Source of the DNA: Microcaldota archaeon
GTDB lineage: Archaea; Micrarchaeota; Micrarchaeia; Norongarragalinales; UBA8480
Direction: 5' to 3'
Length of the DNA: 11,393 nucleotides
Assembly (NCBI GenBank): GCA_030697615.1
Contig: JAUYPK010000090.1
Location: 1 to 11,393, forward strand
Shown here one piece after another: positions 1-6,409 of the stretch (position 1 is its first letter; every line of letters starts with the position of its first letter). The notes beneath the pieces were generated by a model, which saw nothing but the letters and a program-made list of their open reading frames with translations, made no database searches and had not been told where the DNA came from. Both the position numbers and the translations under genes were made by a program.

Positions 1-1788
1 TTGGATTCAAACTCCGAAAACCTCAACCAGTTCGACTTGATTATACTTACAAGCGAGAAGTTAGACTCAATCCTGCGTCACAAGGCGACTTGGGTTAGTG
101 AAGTTGAAGGAATTGTGTTTGACGAGTGCCACTTAATTGGAGAAGAACAGCGCGGTGCAACCTTAGAGGTTGTGATGACGAAGCTTCACTTGGAAGGTAA
201 GAAGATGTTGTGCTTAAGTGCAACTATTCCAAACGCGTTTGAAATTGCAGATTGGCTTGGTGCAAAGCTATTCACAAGCACGTTTAGGCCAACTAAATTA
301 ATTGTAGGCGTAAGCAGTGAAAATGGAATTAATTTCAAGGATAAAGAGTTGCCACTTATTCCACTTATGGAAAAGAAGCAGCTTGGCGAAATCATGCAAA
401 GCGCGTTGAAATTTAAGAAAAACGGCCAAGCGCTTGTGTTCGTAGCAACGCGGCGAAGCGCTGAATCAACTGCTCGTGAAATTGGACAAATTACGAAACA
501 ATTTCTAAACGACGGCGACAAGGTGGAGTTAAAGGAAACGAGTCGTAAAGTTTTGAAAGCGCTTGCTTCGCCAACGTCGCAGTGCAAAGATCTAGCATCG
601 TGTGTTGAAAACGGGGTTGCTTTTCACCACGCTGGCATTACGCCAAAGCAGCGGGATTTGATTGAAGCTGGTTTTAAACATGATAAGAACATCAAAGCAA
701 TTGTATGCACTACAACTCTTGCAATGGGAATTGACTACCCTGCGACTTGGGTGGTTGTAAAGGATTTGAAGCGGTTTACGGGTATGTTTTCTGAGTTCAT
801 CCCTTCTCTCGAAGTACATCAGATGCTTGGCAGGAGCGGCAGGCCTAACTACGACGACGTTGGAATAGGAGTGCTGATGTCAACAAACCGCGACTCTGCA
901 GAGGTTTGGGAGAAGTACGTTTACGGCAAACACGAGGATTTGTACAGCAAGTTGGCAAACGAAACAGCTATTCGCTTTCACACGTTGTCACTGATTTCTT
1001 CTAATTACGTTTCGAGTTTTGAAGAGTTAGAGAAATTTTTCAACTCTACGTTTTACGCTTTCCAGTATGGCGACAGTGGAAAGTTGGGGGAGATAATTGA
1101 GCGTATTTGTAAGGAGTTAAAGGAGTTTGATTTTATACGGGAGAAAAGCGGCAAACTAGGCGCTACGCCGATTGGCAGGCGCATTGCGGAGTTGTACATT
1201 GACCCATTGACTGGAATGAAATTTTTGGAATTTGTAAAAAAGGGACGCGGGGAAACAATTGACTATTTGTACTGCTTGTGCGAGGCAACCGAAATGCGGC
1301 CGCTTATTGGTTGCAAGAAAAACGAGGAGAAGATGATGTATGAAGATGCGTATAACCTCTTGGAAGATTTTCCAGCTTGGGATGCGGATGCACTAAATAA
1401 ATTTAAAACAGCGAAGATTCTCAACGCGTGGATCAATGAAGCCAGCGAGGAGGAGATGCTGGAAGAATTTGAAATGCCTCCTGGCATCTTACTTGCTAGG
1501 AAGCGAAACGCGGAGTGGCTTGCTTATGCTTTGCGAGAAATTGCGTTTATTGAAAACCAAACAACAGCTTACAAAAACTCACGCAGGTTACGTAGGAGAA
1601 TAAAGCATGGAATTAAGGAAGAGTTGCTTGACGTTTGTAGCATCCGCGGAATTGGCAGGGTAAAAGGCAGGCGACTTTTCAATAGCGGTGTAAAGACAGT
1701 TGAAGAGTATGGAAAATTAACAAAAGAACAAATCAAGGATATAACCGCTAGAAAAGCAGCACAAACCGGACAACAAGGCAAACTATAA
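1..1788 (+). CDS. hel308: Hel308-like Ski2-family DNA helicase, 5'-truncated
   Basis: ATP-dependent superfamily 2 helicase of the Ski2/Hel308 group, which in archaea unwinds lagging-strand forks during replication-coupled repair. The frame is open to the window edge, so the true start lies upstream and the TTG at base 1 is not a convincing start. The Q motif and Walker A (motif I) are missing, roughly 100-150 residues. Visible, in fragment numbering: motif Ib near TSEKL (17-21), motif II DECH (41-44), motif III SAT (73-75), motif IV ALVFVATRR (144-152), HHAG (209-212), motif V TTTLAMGIDYP (237-247) and motif VI QMLGRSGRP (274-282). Winged-helix and ratchet-type domains should follow. Near the end, IRGIGRVKGRRLF looks like a helix-hairpin-helix, as in the C-terminal domain of Hel308. 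The family is clear. Hel308 is preferred over other Ski2-like archaeal helicases because of the length and the HhH tail. Confidence 0.88.
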   Translation: MDSNSENLNQFDLIILTSEKLDSILRHKATWVSEVEGIVFDECHLIGEEQRGATLEVVMTKLHLEGKKMLCLSATIPNAFEIADWLGAKLFTSTFRPTKLIVGVSSENGINFKDKELPLIPLMEKKQLGEIMQSALKFKKNGQALVFVATRRSAESTAREIGQITKQFLNDGDKVELKETSRKVLKALASPTSQCKDLASCVENGVAFHHAGITPKQRDLIEAGFKHDKNIKAIVCTTTLAMGIDYPATWVVVKDLKRFTGMFSEFIPSLEVHQMLGRSGRPNYDDVGIGVLMSTNRDSAEVWEKYVYGKHEDLYSKLANETAIRFHTLSLISSNYVSSFEELEKFFNSTFYAFQYGDSGKLGEIIERICKELKEFDFIREKSGKLGATPIGRRIAELYIDPLTGMKFLEFVKKGRGETIDYLYCLCEATEMRPLIGCKKNEEKMMYEDAYNLLEDFPAWDADALNKFKTAKILNAWINEASEEEMLEEFEMPPGILLARKRNAEWLAYALREIAFIENQTTAYKNSRRLRRRIKHGIKEELLDVCSIRGIGRVKGRRLFNSGVKTVEEYGKLTKEQIKDITARKAAQTGQQGKL

Positions 1789-1906
1789 GAAAAGTTATAA
1801 TAAAGTTTTTTATAGTTTTTACTATAAAGTTTTGTATAAGAATTACTATAAACTTTTGTATAATGATTATTATACAAAAAAGTATAATTGTGAAGAAAAT
1901 GGTTGG
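1789..1906. repeat. AT-rich convergent junction with 24-base tandem repeats
   Basis: This spacer separates the convergent helicase and 536-residue genes. Two adjacent 24-base units at 1821-1844 and 1845-1868 share the form ACTATAAA(G/C)TTTTGTATAA followed by (G/T)(A/G)ATT. A degenerate earlier copy covers about 1796-1820. The sequence is almost entirely A and T. Because 24 is a multiple of three, the repeats stay open in some frames and would encode Tyr/Lys-rich peptides, which I regard as chance. The spacer probably serves as a termination region for both strands. Confidence 0.7.
1854..1879. terminator. 11-bp hairpin with T-tracts, probable bidirectional terminator
   Basis: TTTTGTATAAT (1854-1864) and ATTATACAAAA (1869-1879) are perfect inverted arms around a GATT loop. 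T-runs useful for archaeal termination lie on both strands: T6 at 1806-1811 and T5 at 1816-1820 on the plus strand just after the helicase stop, and a T6 run on the minus strand at about 1876-1881, downstream of the 536-residue gene. Archaeal RNA polymerase stops mainly at U-tracts, so the T-runs may matter more than the hairpin. The assignment rests on position and composition only. Confidence 0.5.
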
Positions 1907-3517
1907 CTAGGCTGGAGAAACAAACTTTTTCACACCAACTACTTTGAACCTCGGCATTGCAAGTGTCCGTATCTCAAGCCCTTTTCCGCCAAGTTCAGGC
2001 AAACTCGAAACTGCAAGTTCTTCAAATGTAAGTTTAGCTTTATTTTTCTCACTAGCTGGAAGCGAATTGCCGCGAGATGACATGAGGCTAATTGCACGTT
2101 TTAACGCGTTTACTTGCAGTGGGGAATGTGGGTTAACAAAATGTGCGGTTACTGCTTCTTGGCCAGTTTCGCCAATTGCCAGTTTAGTTGGAAGCTTAAC
2201 AACTAATCCACTCCATTGCTCTATTTTTGCACGTTCAATAGCGGTGTCAAGCTCTTGTTCATACCCACGGGTAAAAATACTATGTTGAGAGGCAGAGTTT
2301 CTAGGTACAAAAACCGTATTTTCAGGTTCTAATTTTAGAATATTTAAAACTCTACCGTTAACTGTTTTATCAGCGGCTACTACATAGTCGCTCTTGTCCA
2401 AAACTTTTACCCCTTTAGATTTTAGATAAGCGTCGGTTTCGTCACTTAGTGGAAATCTACCATATCTTATGAGTAAATCTGGAGAGGTGCTTTTGTTAGT
2501 TAAAAAGTCCTGTACTTTTAAACCAGTGAAAGGAAAACCCCGTGCTTCGCCGCTGCGAACTCCTTTAACGCGGCTTTCAACTGATTGTTGTAAAACTACA
2601 TTAACCGCTGCGTCTGGGTTTGACTGTCTTAGAATTCGTTCAACATTATCCCGAAGCGCGCCTATGTCCCTCTTGAACGTCTCTGCCAACTGTTTGTCGC
2701 GAACCATTATAGCAACTGTTTTAGGCAATGTTCCACTTTCCTCTTTGTGGATGTTTAGAAAAGCATGCGCTAAACTCTTAGCAAGACCAGAAGGCAACTT
2801 GTAAGTCTTTAGCACTTCATCAGTGAACCCAGCTCCAAGAAGTTCAGAGCTAACATCTATAACCGCTGCACGTGTTCTTCCACTTTTTCCCCGCACTAAC
2901 TTATAGTCCACTTTCATCAACGCTTTTCTGTTTTGCGGCTCAAAAACGCCTTCTTCGGCTACTTTTGCAGCTAACTCTCTAAACTCGTCAACTTTAGCAG
3001 TAGGATAACGCCTTCGGGTTTCATCAATTGCCCCTACAACCGCACGTGTGACTTTTCCAGTAGTAGCGCTTATTGGATCAAACAAATCATTGCCAACCTG
3101 TACAAAAACCTCAGCTTGCGGTAAATCAGAAACCGGCCTAAAACGCTTTGGCTTTGAAACAACCTTTAATCCTTCTTTGCCTCCGCGAACCCACGCAGTC
3201 CATTTCATTGTTGAACTACCTGCAGTTCTGAAAGCTGCACTGTTCAACATTGGAACCAACTCGTGGCTGTCGTGGTCTGAAATTGAATTTCCACCGTTAG
3301 CTAAATGAATTGCGTCTTGGAGTTTTTGCCTCACAATCGGCGATACCGCCCTGTCTTGTGCAATTTCAGAAAGCGCACTAGAATGCGCACTAATAGCCGC
3401 GGATAATTCAGGTGAATTCCTAGCGTGCCAAATTCCGTTTTTTCCAAACATAGCTTCAGCTGACAACAACTGGATTTTTCCAAATCCCCTTGGCAAAGTA
3501 CGGTATTCCATAGCCAT
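1907..3517 (-). CDS. Unknown 536-residue protein, possible ATP-grasp-like C-terminal region
   Basis: I do not recognise this protein with confidence. It has no obvious signal peptide or membrane segment and looks soluble. Residues 346-405 resemble the linker into an ATP-grasp domain: DLLIRYGR (347-354), a 'KSKGVKVLDKSDYVVAADK' stretch (366-384), then VLNIL and PENTVFVP (398-405). This is close to the 'D-(h)-h-h-R-G ... G-V-x-V-h-(N/D) ... x-A-x-D-K ... L ... P-x-T' pattern of RimK-like ligases. WSGLVVKLPTK (435-445) could be the ATP-binding lysine strand, and EIRTL (515-519) the closing metal-binding strand. Glycine-rich loops are weak, so the fold is divergent or the match is chance. Residues 1-340 match nothing I know. 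It is the last gene of a three-gene operon, 7 bases after the M20 gene. GGGGGAT overlapping the M20 stop region serves as RBS and favours the ATG at 3517 over the in-frame ATG at 3511. Confidence 0.8.
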   Translation of the reverse strand: MAMEYRTLPRGFGKIQLLSAEAMFGKNGIWHARNSPELSAAISAHSSALSEIAQDRAVSPIVRQKLQDAIHLANGGNSISDHDSHELVPMLNSAAFRTAGSSTMKWTAWVRGGKEGLKVVSKPKRFRPVSDLPQAEVFVQVGNDLFDPISATTGKVTRAVVGAIDETRRRYPTAKVDEFRELAAKVAEEGVFEPQNRKALMKVDYKLVRGKSGRTRAAVIDVSSELLGAGFTDEVLKTYKLPSGLAKSLAHAFLNIHKEESGTLPKTVAIMVRDKQLAETFKRDIGALRDNVERILRQSNPDAAVNVVLQQSVESRVKGVRSGEARGFPFTGLKVQDFLTNKSTSPDLLIRYGRFPLSDETDAYLKSKGVKVLDKSDYVVAADKTVNGRVLNILKLEPENTVFVPRNSASQHSIFTRGYEQELDTAIERAKIEQWSGLVVKLPTKLAIGETGQEAVTAHFVNPHSPLQVNALKRAISLMSSRGNSLPASEKNKAKLTFEELAVSSLPELGGKGLEIRTLAMPRFKVVGVKKFVSPA

Positions 3518-3524
3518 AATTAAA

Positions 3525-4622
3525 TTATCCCCCGTTGGTTAATAACTGTTTTGCCAATTGCACATAAACCTCTTTAGCTTTTTCTATTTGCACGGTTTCA
3601 ATTTCCTCTTTTCCAGTGTGCGAAAGCAAATTATTCCCAGGTCCGATGTTAACTACACTACAACCTTTTTCAATGTAGAAACGTGCATCGTTTGAGCCAA
3701 ATTTGTAAATAAACTCTGGCAAAAGGTTAACTGAATTCAATGCACTTACTGCTGCTTTGCAAAAATCGCTGTTTTTATCCAACGTCCAGCCAACTGCGCG
3801 AAACTTTTCACTCGAAGCAACGCTGCCATTTAACCTACGTGAAACGCGCGCCAGCATTTCATCACACGAAACCAAAGGCGAAAACCTAAAGTCAAGCAGA
3901 GAAACGCATTTTGCAGGAACTACGTTTACAGCTGTTCCGCCCAAAATTGTACCCACGTTCATCGTAATCTTGTCGAACACGAATTGATCGTCGCCATTTG
4001 GAACTGGAAACTCGTTTTCAAGCATGGAAATTGCCTTGGTAAGGTTTGTAATTGCGTTTTCATTTGGTCGCAACCTACCAGCATGGCGGGAAACTCCATC
4101 GGTACTTAATTCAAGCTGCAACGCACTTTTTTGCCCGTTACAGATCTTCAAGTTAGTTGGCTCGCCAATTACAACATAGTCCGCAAGAATCCCTTCACTA
4201 ACTGTTGCAGCTGTGCCGTTTTCTCCACCTTTTTCCTCGTTTCCAACAAGAACCAATATAACTTTTCCACCTAGGCGTTCCGGTTGCTGGACTAGTTCAA
4301 GAAATGCACACGTCATTGCTGCAACTCCGCTTTTCATGTCAACTACACCTAAGCCGCTAAGTACGCCGTCTTTAACTGTTCCATTAATTGCATTTGTGGC
4401 GCCAATTGCGGGTGGGACTGTGTCAGTGTGGCCATTGAACAATACACTTGTTTTGCCTTTGCCCACCTCGCAAACCACGTTGACAGTATCACCTTTTTCA
4501 ATGAGCCTTACTTTTTGTCCGTTTTCTTCTAGCAGCTTCGCTAGGTACGCCGCTATATCGGCGTTATTTGAAAAACTTTGTATGGAGACTAGCGCTTTGG
4601 CTAGCTCAGCAGGTTTCAACAT
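3525..4622 (-). CDS. M20-family metallo-deacylase/peptidase (ArgE/DapE/CPG2-like)
   Basis: Cytoplasmic di-metal (usually zinc) hydrolase of the M20 family, which removes acyl or aminoacyl groups from amino acids or small peptides. All expected residues are present: H65 and catalytic D67 in GHTDTVP, bridging D95 in GVVDMKSG, catalytic pair E129-E130 in GNEEKGG, E154 in IGEPT, and H335 in LLSHTGKEE. H180 (RHAG) sits where DapE-type enzymes have the dimerisation-domain histidine. GGTAVNVVP (228-236) is also typical. Length 365 fits a full enzyme. Substrate cannot be read from sequence: acetylornithine, succinyl-diaminopimelate, LysW-lysine and simple dipeptides are all possible. The start overlaps the end of the P-loop gene by 17 bases, with a strong GAGGAG (4630-4635) placed 7 bases before ATG. 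Coupling to an uncharacterised P-loop enzyme and a possible ligase suggests a dedicated pathway, not general peptide turnover. Confidence 0.92.
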   Translation of the reverse strand: MLKPAELAKALVSIQSFSNNADIAAYLAKLLEENGQKVRLIEKGDTVNVVCEVGKGKTSVLFNGHTDTVPPAIGATNAINGTVKDGVLSGLGVVDMKSGVAAMTCAFLELVQQPERLGGKVILVLVGNEEKGGENGTAATVSEGILADYVVIGEPTNLKICNGQKSALQLELSTDGVSRHAGRLRPNENAITNLTKAISMLENEFPVPNGDDQFVFDKITMNVGTILGGTAVNVVPAKCVSLLDFRFSPLVSCDEMLARVSRRLNGSVASSEKFRAVGWTLDKNSDFCKAAVSALNSVNLLPEFIYKFGSNDARFYIEKGCSVVNIGPGNNLLSHTGKEEIETVQIEKAKEVYVQLAKQLLTNGG

Positions 4623-5646
4623 TTTTCATCTCCTCGAATAACAATGACGGTATTAGTTGCTTGTTCACAGATAACGCCGAAATTTCAGTGCGTTGAGCCA
4701 AGATTTTACACGCTAATTCACTATTAGCCATTATTCCACTGAACAAAGCAGGTTGTACGCCAACTGTGCTGAGTAAAAACATGGCGCCAAGTGCGGCCGT
4801 AGCTTCTGAGCCGCAAACAACTACTTTGAGCTTAGCTGAATTCAATGCGCTAAGTATGGGAAGAATCGGGTGTTGACCAAGCAAGCTAGAGCCAAACTCC
4901 GCAACTATAACATCATTACTTTGCAAGTACGAAATGCATTTCAACGCAGCTTCCACTGCCAGTTGTTCGTTACATATTGTTGAAGCTCTGCCTGCATCTG
5001 AAAAGTCAACTACTTGATCTGCACCAGCTTCGAAGTAGCTAAGCGGATCATCACCACATATCCCCGTAAGTTTACAAGCACCGACTTTCACGCCAAGCTG
5101 CTTAAGTTCACTTATGAGCTTTGCAGTAGTCACTGTTTTTCCAGTGTTTGTATCAGTGCCAATAACTGCGATTATCGGTTTCTCAAAACCACACTGAACA
5201 GGCAGTCGGTCAACTAATTTTAACGGAACTTTCTCCAGCATTAGCGTTGCAACGTACTTGACCAAAAGAGCATTTTGATCAGCAACGCCAAAAACTGGTT
5301 GACCAACTAAACCAGCTCTATTTACAACAATCCATGTAGCTGTAGAATCTCGCGGCACTTCAATGACATCCAACTTAAAAGAAGCATTTGCACCAACTAG
5401 GCAAACTAGCAAATCGCCAGGTTCAGGCACAACTATTGACAAATCGCTTAGCCGAAGCGGCTTACCCATAGAATTTTCAAGTACGCGGACAAGCACAAGT
5501 TCGCCAGCTTCAAAAACTTGGCGTTCTTGAAAAGCTACGTTTTCAAAAGAAGACAGTACTTTGCCAGCTACAAAGCTAACTAAGATAGTTGCACCGCTAG
5601 GCAAATTGACAGTTTCACGACTACAAGTAAGGGTTAAAGCATTCAT
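4606..5646 (-). CDS. P-loop NTPase with BioD/DUF1611-like C-terminal domain
   Basis: The C-terminal half has a Walker A of the SIMIBI type, GTDTNTGKT (163-171), like dethiobiotin synthetase BioD and the P-loop half of DUF1611 proteins. It is followed by KLTGICGDDP (192-201), where BioD-like enzymes use a lysine and acidic residue near the substrate. An acidic strand, DVIVAEFGSSLLG (245-257), fits Walker B. These enzymes normally use ATP to activate a carboxylate or carbamate, or to transfer phosphate. The first 150 residues are rich in short beta strands and glycine turns and match no domain I can name, so this is not an ordinary BioD (about 220 residues). No biotin gene is nearby. It is the first gene of the operon with the M20 hydrolase and the 536-residue protein. 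GGAGGTG (5655-5661) lies 8 bases before the ATG and fixes the start. Function unknown; an amide-bond or acyl-transfer role is only inference. Confidence 0.85.
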   Translation of the reverse strand: MNALTLTCSRETVNLPSGATILVSFVAGKVLSSFENVAFQERQVFEAGELVLVRVLENSMGKPLRLSDLSIVVPEPGDLLVCLVGANASFKLDVIEVPRDSTATWIVVNRAGLVGQPVFGVADQNALLVKYVATLMLEKVPLKLVDRLPVQCGFEKPIIAVIGTDTNTGKTVTTAKLISELKQLGVKVGACKLTGICGDDPLSYFEAGADQVVDFSDAGRASTICNEQLAVEAALKCISYLQSNDVIVAEFGSSLLGQHPILPILSALNSAKLKVVVCGSEATAALGAMFLLSTVGVQPALFSGIMANSELACKILAQRTEISALSVNKQLIPSLLFEEMKNVETC

Positions 5647-5654
5647 AACAGACG

Positions 5655-5670
5655 CACCTCCAAAAAGGAG
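5655..5670 (-). promoter_or_regulatory. Strong RBS of P-loop gene inside a small hairpin
   Basis: On the minus strand GGAGGTG (5661-5655) precedes the ATG at 5646 by 8 bases. Just upstream, CTCC (5670-5667) is complementary to GGAG (5661-5658) across a five-T loop, with U-G and A-U pairs able to extend the stem. The RBS can therefore be masked in the mRNA. The stem is short, so a regulatory role is uncertain. Confidence 0.5.
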
Positions 5671-5675
5671 ATTAA

Positions 5676-5692
5676 GACTCTTTTATTGAGTC
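5676..5692 (-). promoter_or_regulatory. Leader hairpin GACTC/GAGTC
   Basis: GACTC (5676-5680) and GAGTC (5688-5692) are perfect arms around a 7-base loop, a few bases upstream of the RBS hairpin of the P-loop gene. Two successive small hairpins in a leader of about 55 bases may act together, or may be chance in AT-rich DNA. Confidence 0.35.
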
Positions 5693-5796
5693 ATTGAGCT
5701 GGCTTGAATGCCGTTAAGCATGTGCCAGATATAAGTAAGGACTAAGCTAAAGCTAGCAATAAACTGAAATAGTTTCTGAGTTGCGCTAGCTTTCAT
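5683..5796 (-). CDS. Possible 37-residue membrane microprotein
   Basis: An ATG at 5796 opens 37 codons ending in TAA at 5685-5683, just ahead of the P-loop gene. The product starts MKASATQKL and then has a hydrophobic run, FIASFSLVLTYIWHML, long enough for one membrane helix. There is no Shine-Dalgarno, but a TATA-like TATTTAAG lies at -29 to -22 relative to the ATG. That is where archaeal promoters sit for leaderless mRNAs. The reading frame overlaps an inverted repeat (arms 5749-5757 and 5785-5793), so the region could be regulatory and the ORF accidental. It could be a leader peptide or a small membrane partner of the downstream operon. Chance remains a serious alternative. Confidence 0.3.
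   Translation of the reverse strand: MKASATQKLFQFIASFSLVLTYIWHMLNGIQASSMTQ
5728..5735 (-). promoter_or_regulatory. Candidate TATA box for the P-loop/M20 operon
   Basis: On the minus strand this reads CTTATATC, close to an archaeal TATA element. A start about 25 bases downstream would give a leader of roughly 55 bases carrying both small hairpins and the RBS of the P-loop gene. A second similar box, CTTATATG, lies at 5810-5803 in a related context (GCTTAGTC shortly before each). Assigned by pattern only. Confidence 0.4.
5749..5793. repeat. 9-bp inverted repeat AAAGCTAGC / GCTAGCTTT
   Basis: Perfect 9-base arms at 5749-5757 and 5785-5793 enclose 27 bases, inside which AAACT (5761-5765) and AGTTT (5771-5775) form a further small stem. 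Each arm contains the palindrome GCTAGC. GACTAAGC occurs as a direct repeat outside the arms (5740-5747 and 5810-5817). The repeat lies between two candidate TATA boxes on the minus strand. It could be a pair of repressor sites or a folded leader element. Confidence 0.5.
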
Positions 5797-5817
5797 TGTA
5801 GACATATAAGACTAAGC

Positions 5818-5825
5818 CTTAAATA
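5818..5825 (-). promoter_or_regulatory. TATA-like TATTTAAG upstream of the 37-codon ORF
   Basis: The 8-base element is identical to the one serving the divergent regulator/trp promoter region at 6363-6370. On the minus strand its spacing to the ATG at 5796 (-29 to -22) fits a leaderless transcript. It lies 14 bases after the stop of the regulator gene, so it could fire independently of read-through. Confidence 0.35.
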
Positions 5826-5838
5826 AAAACTTATGCAT

Positions 5839-6357
5839 TCATTTTATCAAAAGGCTATGAGCAAATTTTGCTTCTTTAAGTTTTTTCATCGTACGGCTGG
5901 GAAGTTTGCCATCTATGATTACAGTCAAAACTGGATCTGGAAACAATTCAGGGTCATCGGACATAATTTGACGAATAACAATCCCATCATCTGCAATTAT
6001 TTTACTCACAGCTGCCACTATACCTTTTTTCTTTGGATCTGCCCGTAGTTCAATAGTGTCAAAACCTAATTCTTTGGCAGCGTTGCCCATAAACGCACGA
6101 GGTTCAAGCCGATAGAAAATTTGAAGCAGCTTATTGTCACGAGCTATTGCCTGGCCAGTTGCGATTACAACCCTGCGGTCAATCGAAAGCGCGCGGGCAA
6201 TTTTAGCAGGCGGAACTTCAATATTACCAAAAAATATTTTTCCACGGCTATCTACCCTAAGGCCAAGGCGCAATAGTTCAATCGCCACCGTTTTTCTCCC
6301 ATGTGCGTTTTCAAAAAATTCTTCAAGCAATTTAAGCATATGTATACTTTTAGTCAT
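5839..6357 (-). CDS. COG2150-type amino-acid metabolism regulator (winged helix + ACT)
   Basis: Predicted archaeal regulator with an N-terminal DNA-binding domain and a C-terminal ACT domain, the fold that binds amino acids in feedback-controlled enzymes and regulators. In the first 75 residues, VPPAKIARALSIDRRVV (about 48-64) reads as a helix-turn-helix. From about residue 95 the pattern FDTIELRADPKKKGIVAAVS, then VIRQIMSDDP and PVLTVIIDGKLP, fits the beta-alpha-beta-beta-alpha-beta ACT fold. It is divergent to the tal-aro-trp operon, so it is a natural candidate for its control, probably with an aromatic amino acid as ligand; this is inferred from position. The longest frame is given. The in-frame ATG at 6339 (residue 7) is the better start, because the only good TATA element (6370-6363) lies at -31 to -24 from it and only 5 bases upstream of the ATG at 6357. 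No RBS is seen at either, which suggests a leaderless mRNA. Confidence 0.85.
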   Translation of the reverse strand: MTKSIHMLKLLEEFFENAHGRKTVAIELLRLGLRVDSRGKIFFGNIEVPPAKIARALSIDRRVVIATGQAIARDNKLLQIFYRLEPRAFMGNAAKELGFDTIELRADPKKKGIVAAVSKIIADDGIVIRQIMSDDPELFPDPVLTVIIDGKLPSRTMKKLKEAKFAHSLLIK

Positions 6358-6362
6358 AAAAG

Positions 6363-6370
6363 CTTAAATA
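6363..6370. promoter_or_regulatory. Shared TATA element of the divergent regulator/aromatic operon
   Basis: CTTAAATA reads as a TATA box on the plus strand, preceded by an A/G-rich ATAAAAG that fits a BRE. Transcription would start near 6391-6395, just ahead of the RBS of the leader ORF. Read on the minus strand as TATTTAAG it is correctly spaced for a leaderless start of the regulator at 6339. A single element used in both directions would tie the two transcripts together by competition. Confidence 0.5.
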
Positions 6371-6409
6371 TGTGCATCAAGGTAAATTACTAAAAGAGGT
6401 GTTGAAATA

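Noticed and set aside
1..3. TTG as a genuine helicase start
   Set aside because: The frame is open to the edge and helicase motifs Q and I are missing, so the window simply cuts the gene.
1796..1868. Possible CRISPR repeats
   Set aside because: Units are directly adjacent with no spacers, only two or three copies, and almost pure A/T.
1569..2080. Open frames across the AT-rich junction on both strands with Tyr/Lys-rich repeat peptides
   Set aside because: They arise from the 24-base AT repeats and then run antisense through real genes; composition is not protein-like and there is no RBS.
3757..4641. Plus-strand open frames of 76 and 142 codons inside the M20 gene
   Set aside because: They are antisense to a gene with full catalytic motifs and encode low-complexity Ser/Pro/Thr-rich peptides.
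4606..5646. Annotation of the P-loop gene as bioD
   Set aside because: The protein is 120 residues too long, has an unrelated N-terminal half and no biotin genes nearby.
5740..5817. A tRNA or other structured RNA gene around the inverted repeat
   Set aside because: No T-loop GTTCGA-like motif, no acceptor stem and low GC; the arms are better explained as an operator or leader element.
5833..6367. Plus-strand open frames opposite the ACT regulator
   Set aside because: They lack an RBS and family resemblance; the minus-strand frame has clear wHTH and ACT features.
6369..6393. A second mini-ORF (ATG at 6370) before the 25-codon leader ORF
   Set aside because: It is only seven codons, overlaps the TATA element and lies upstream of the expected transcription start.
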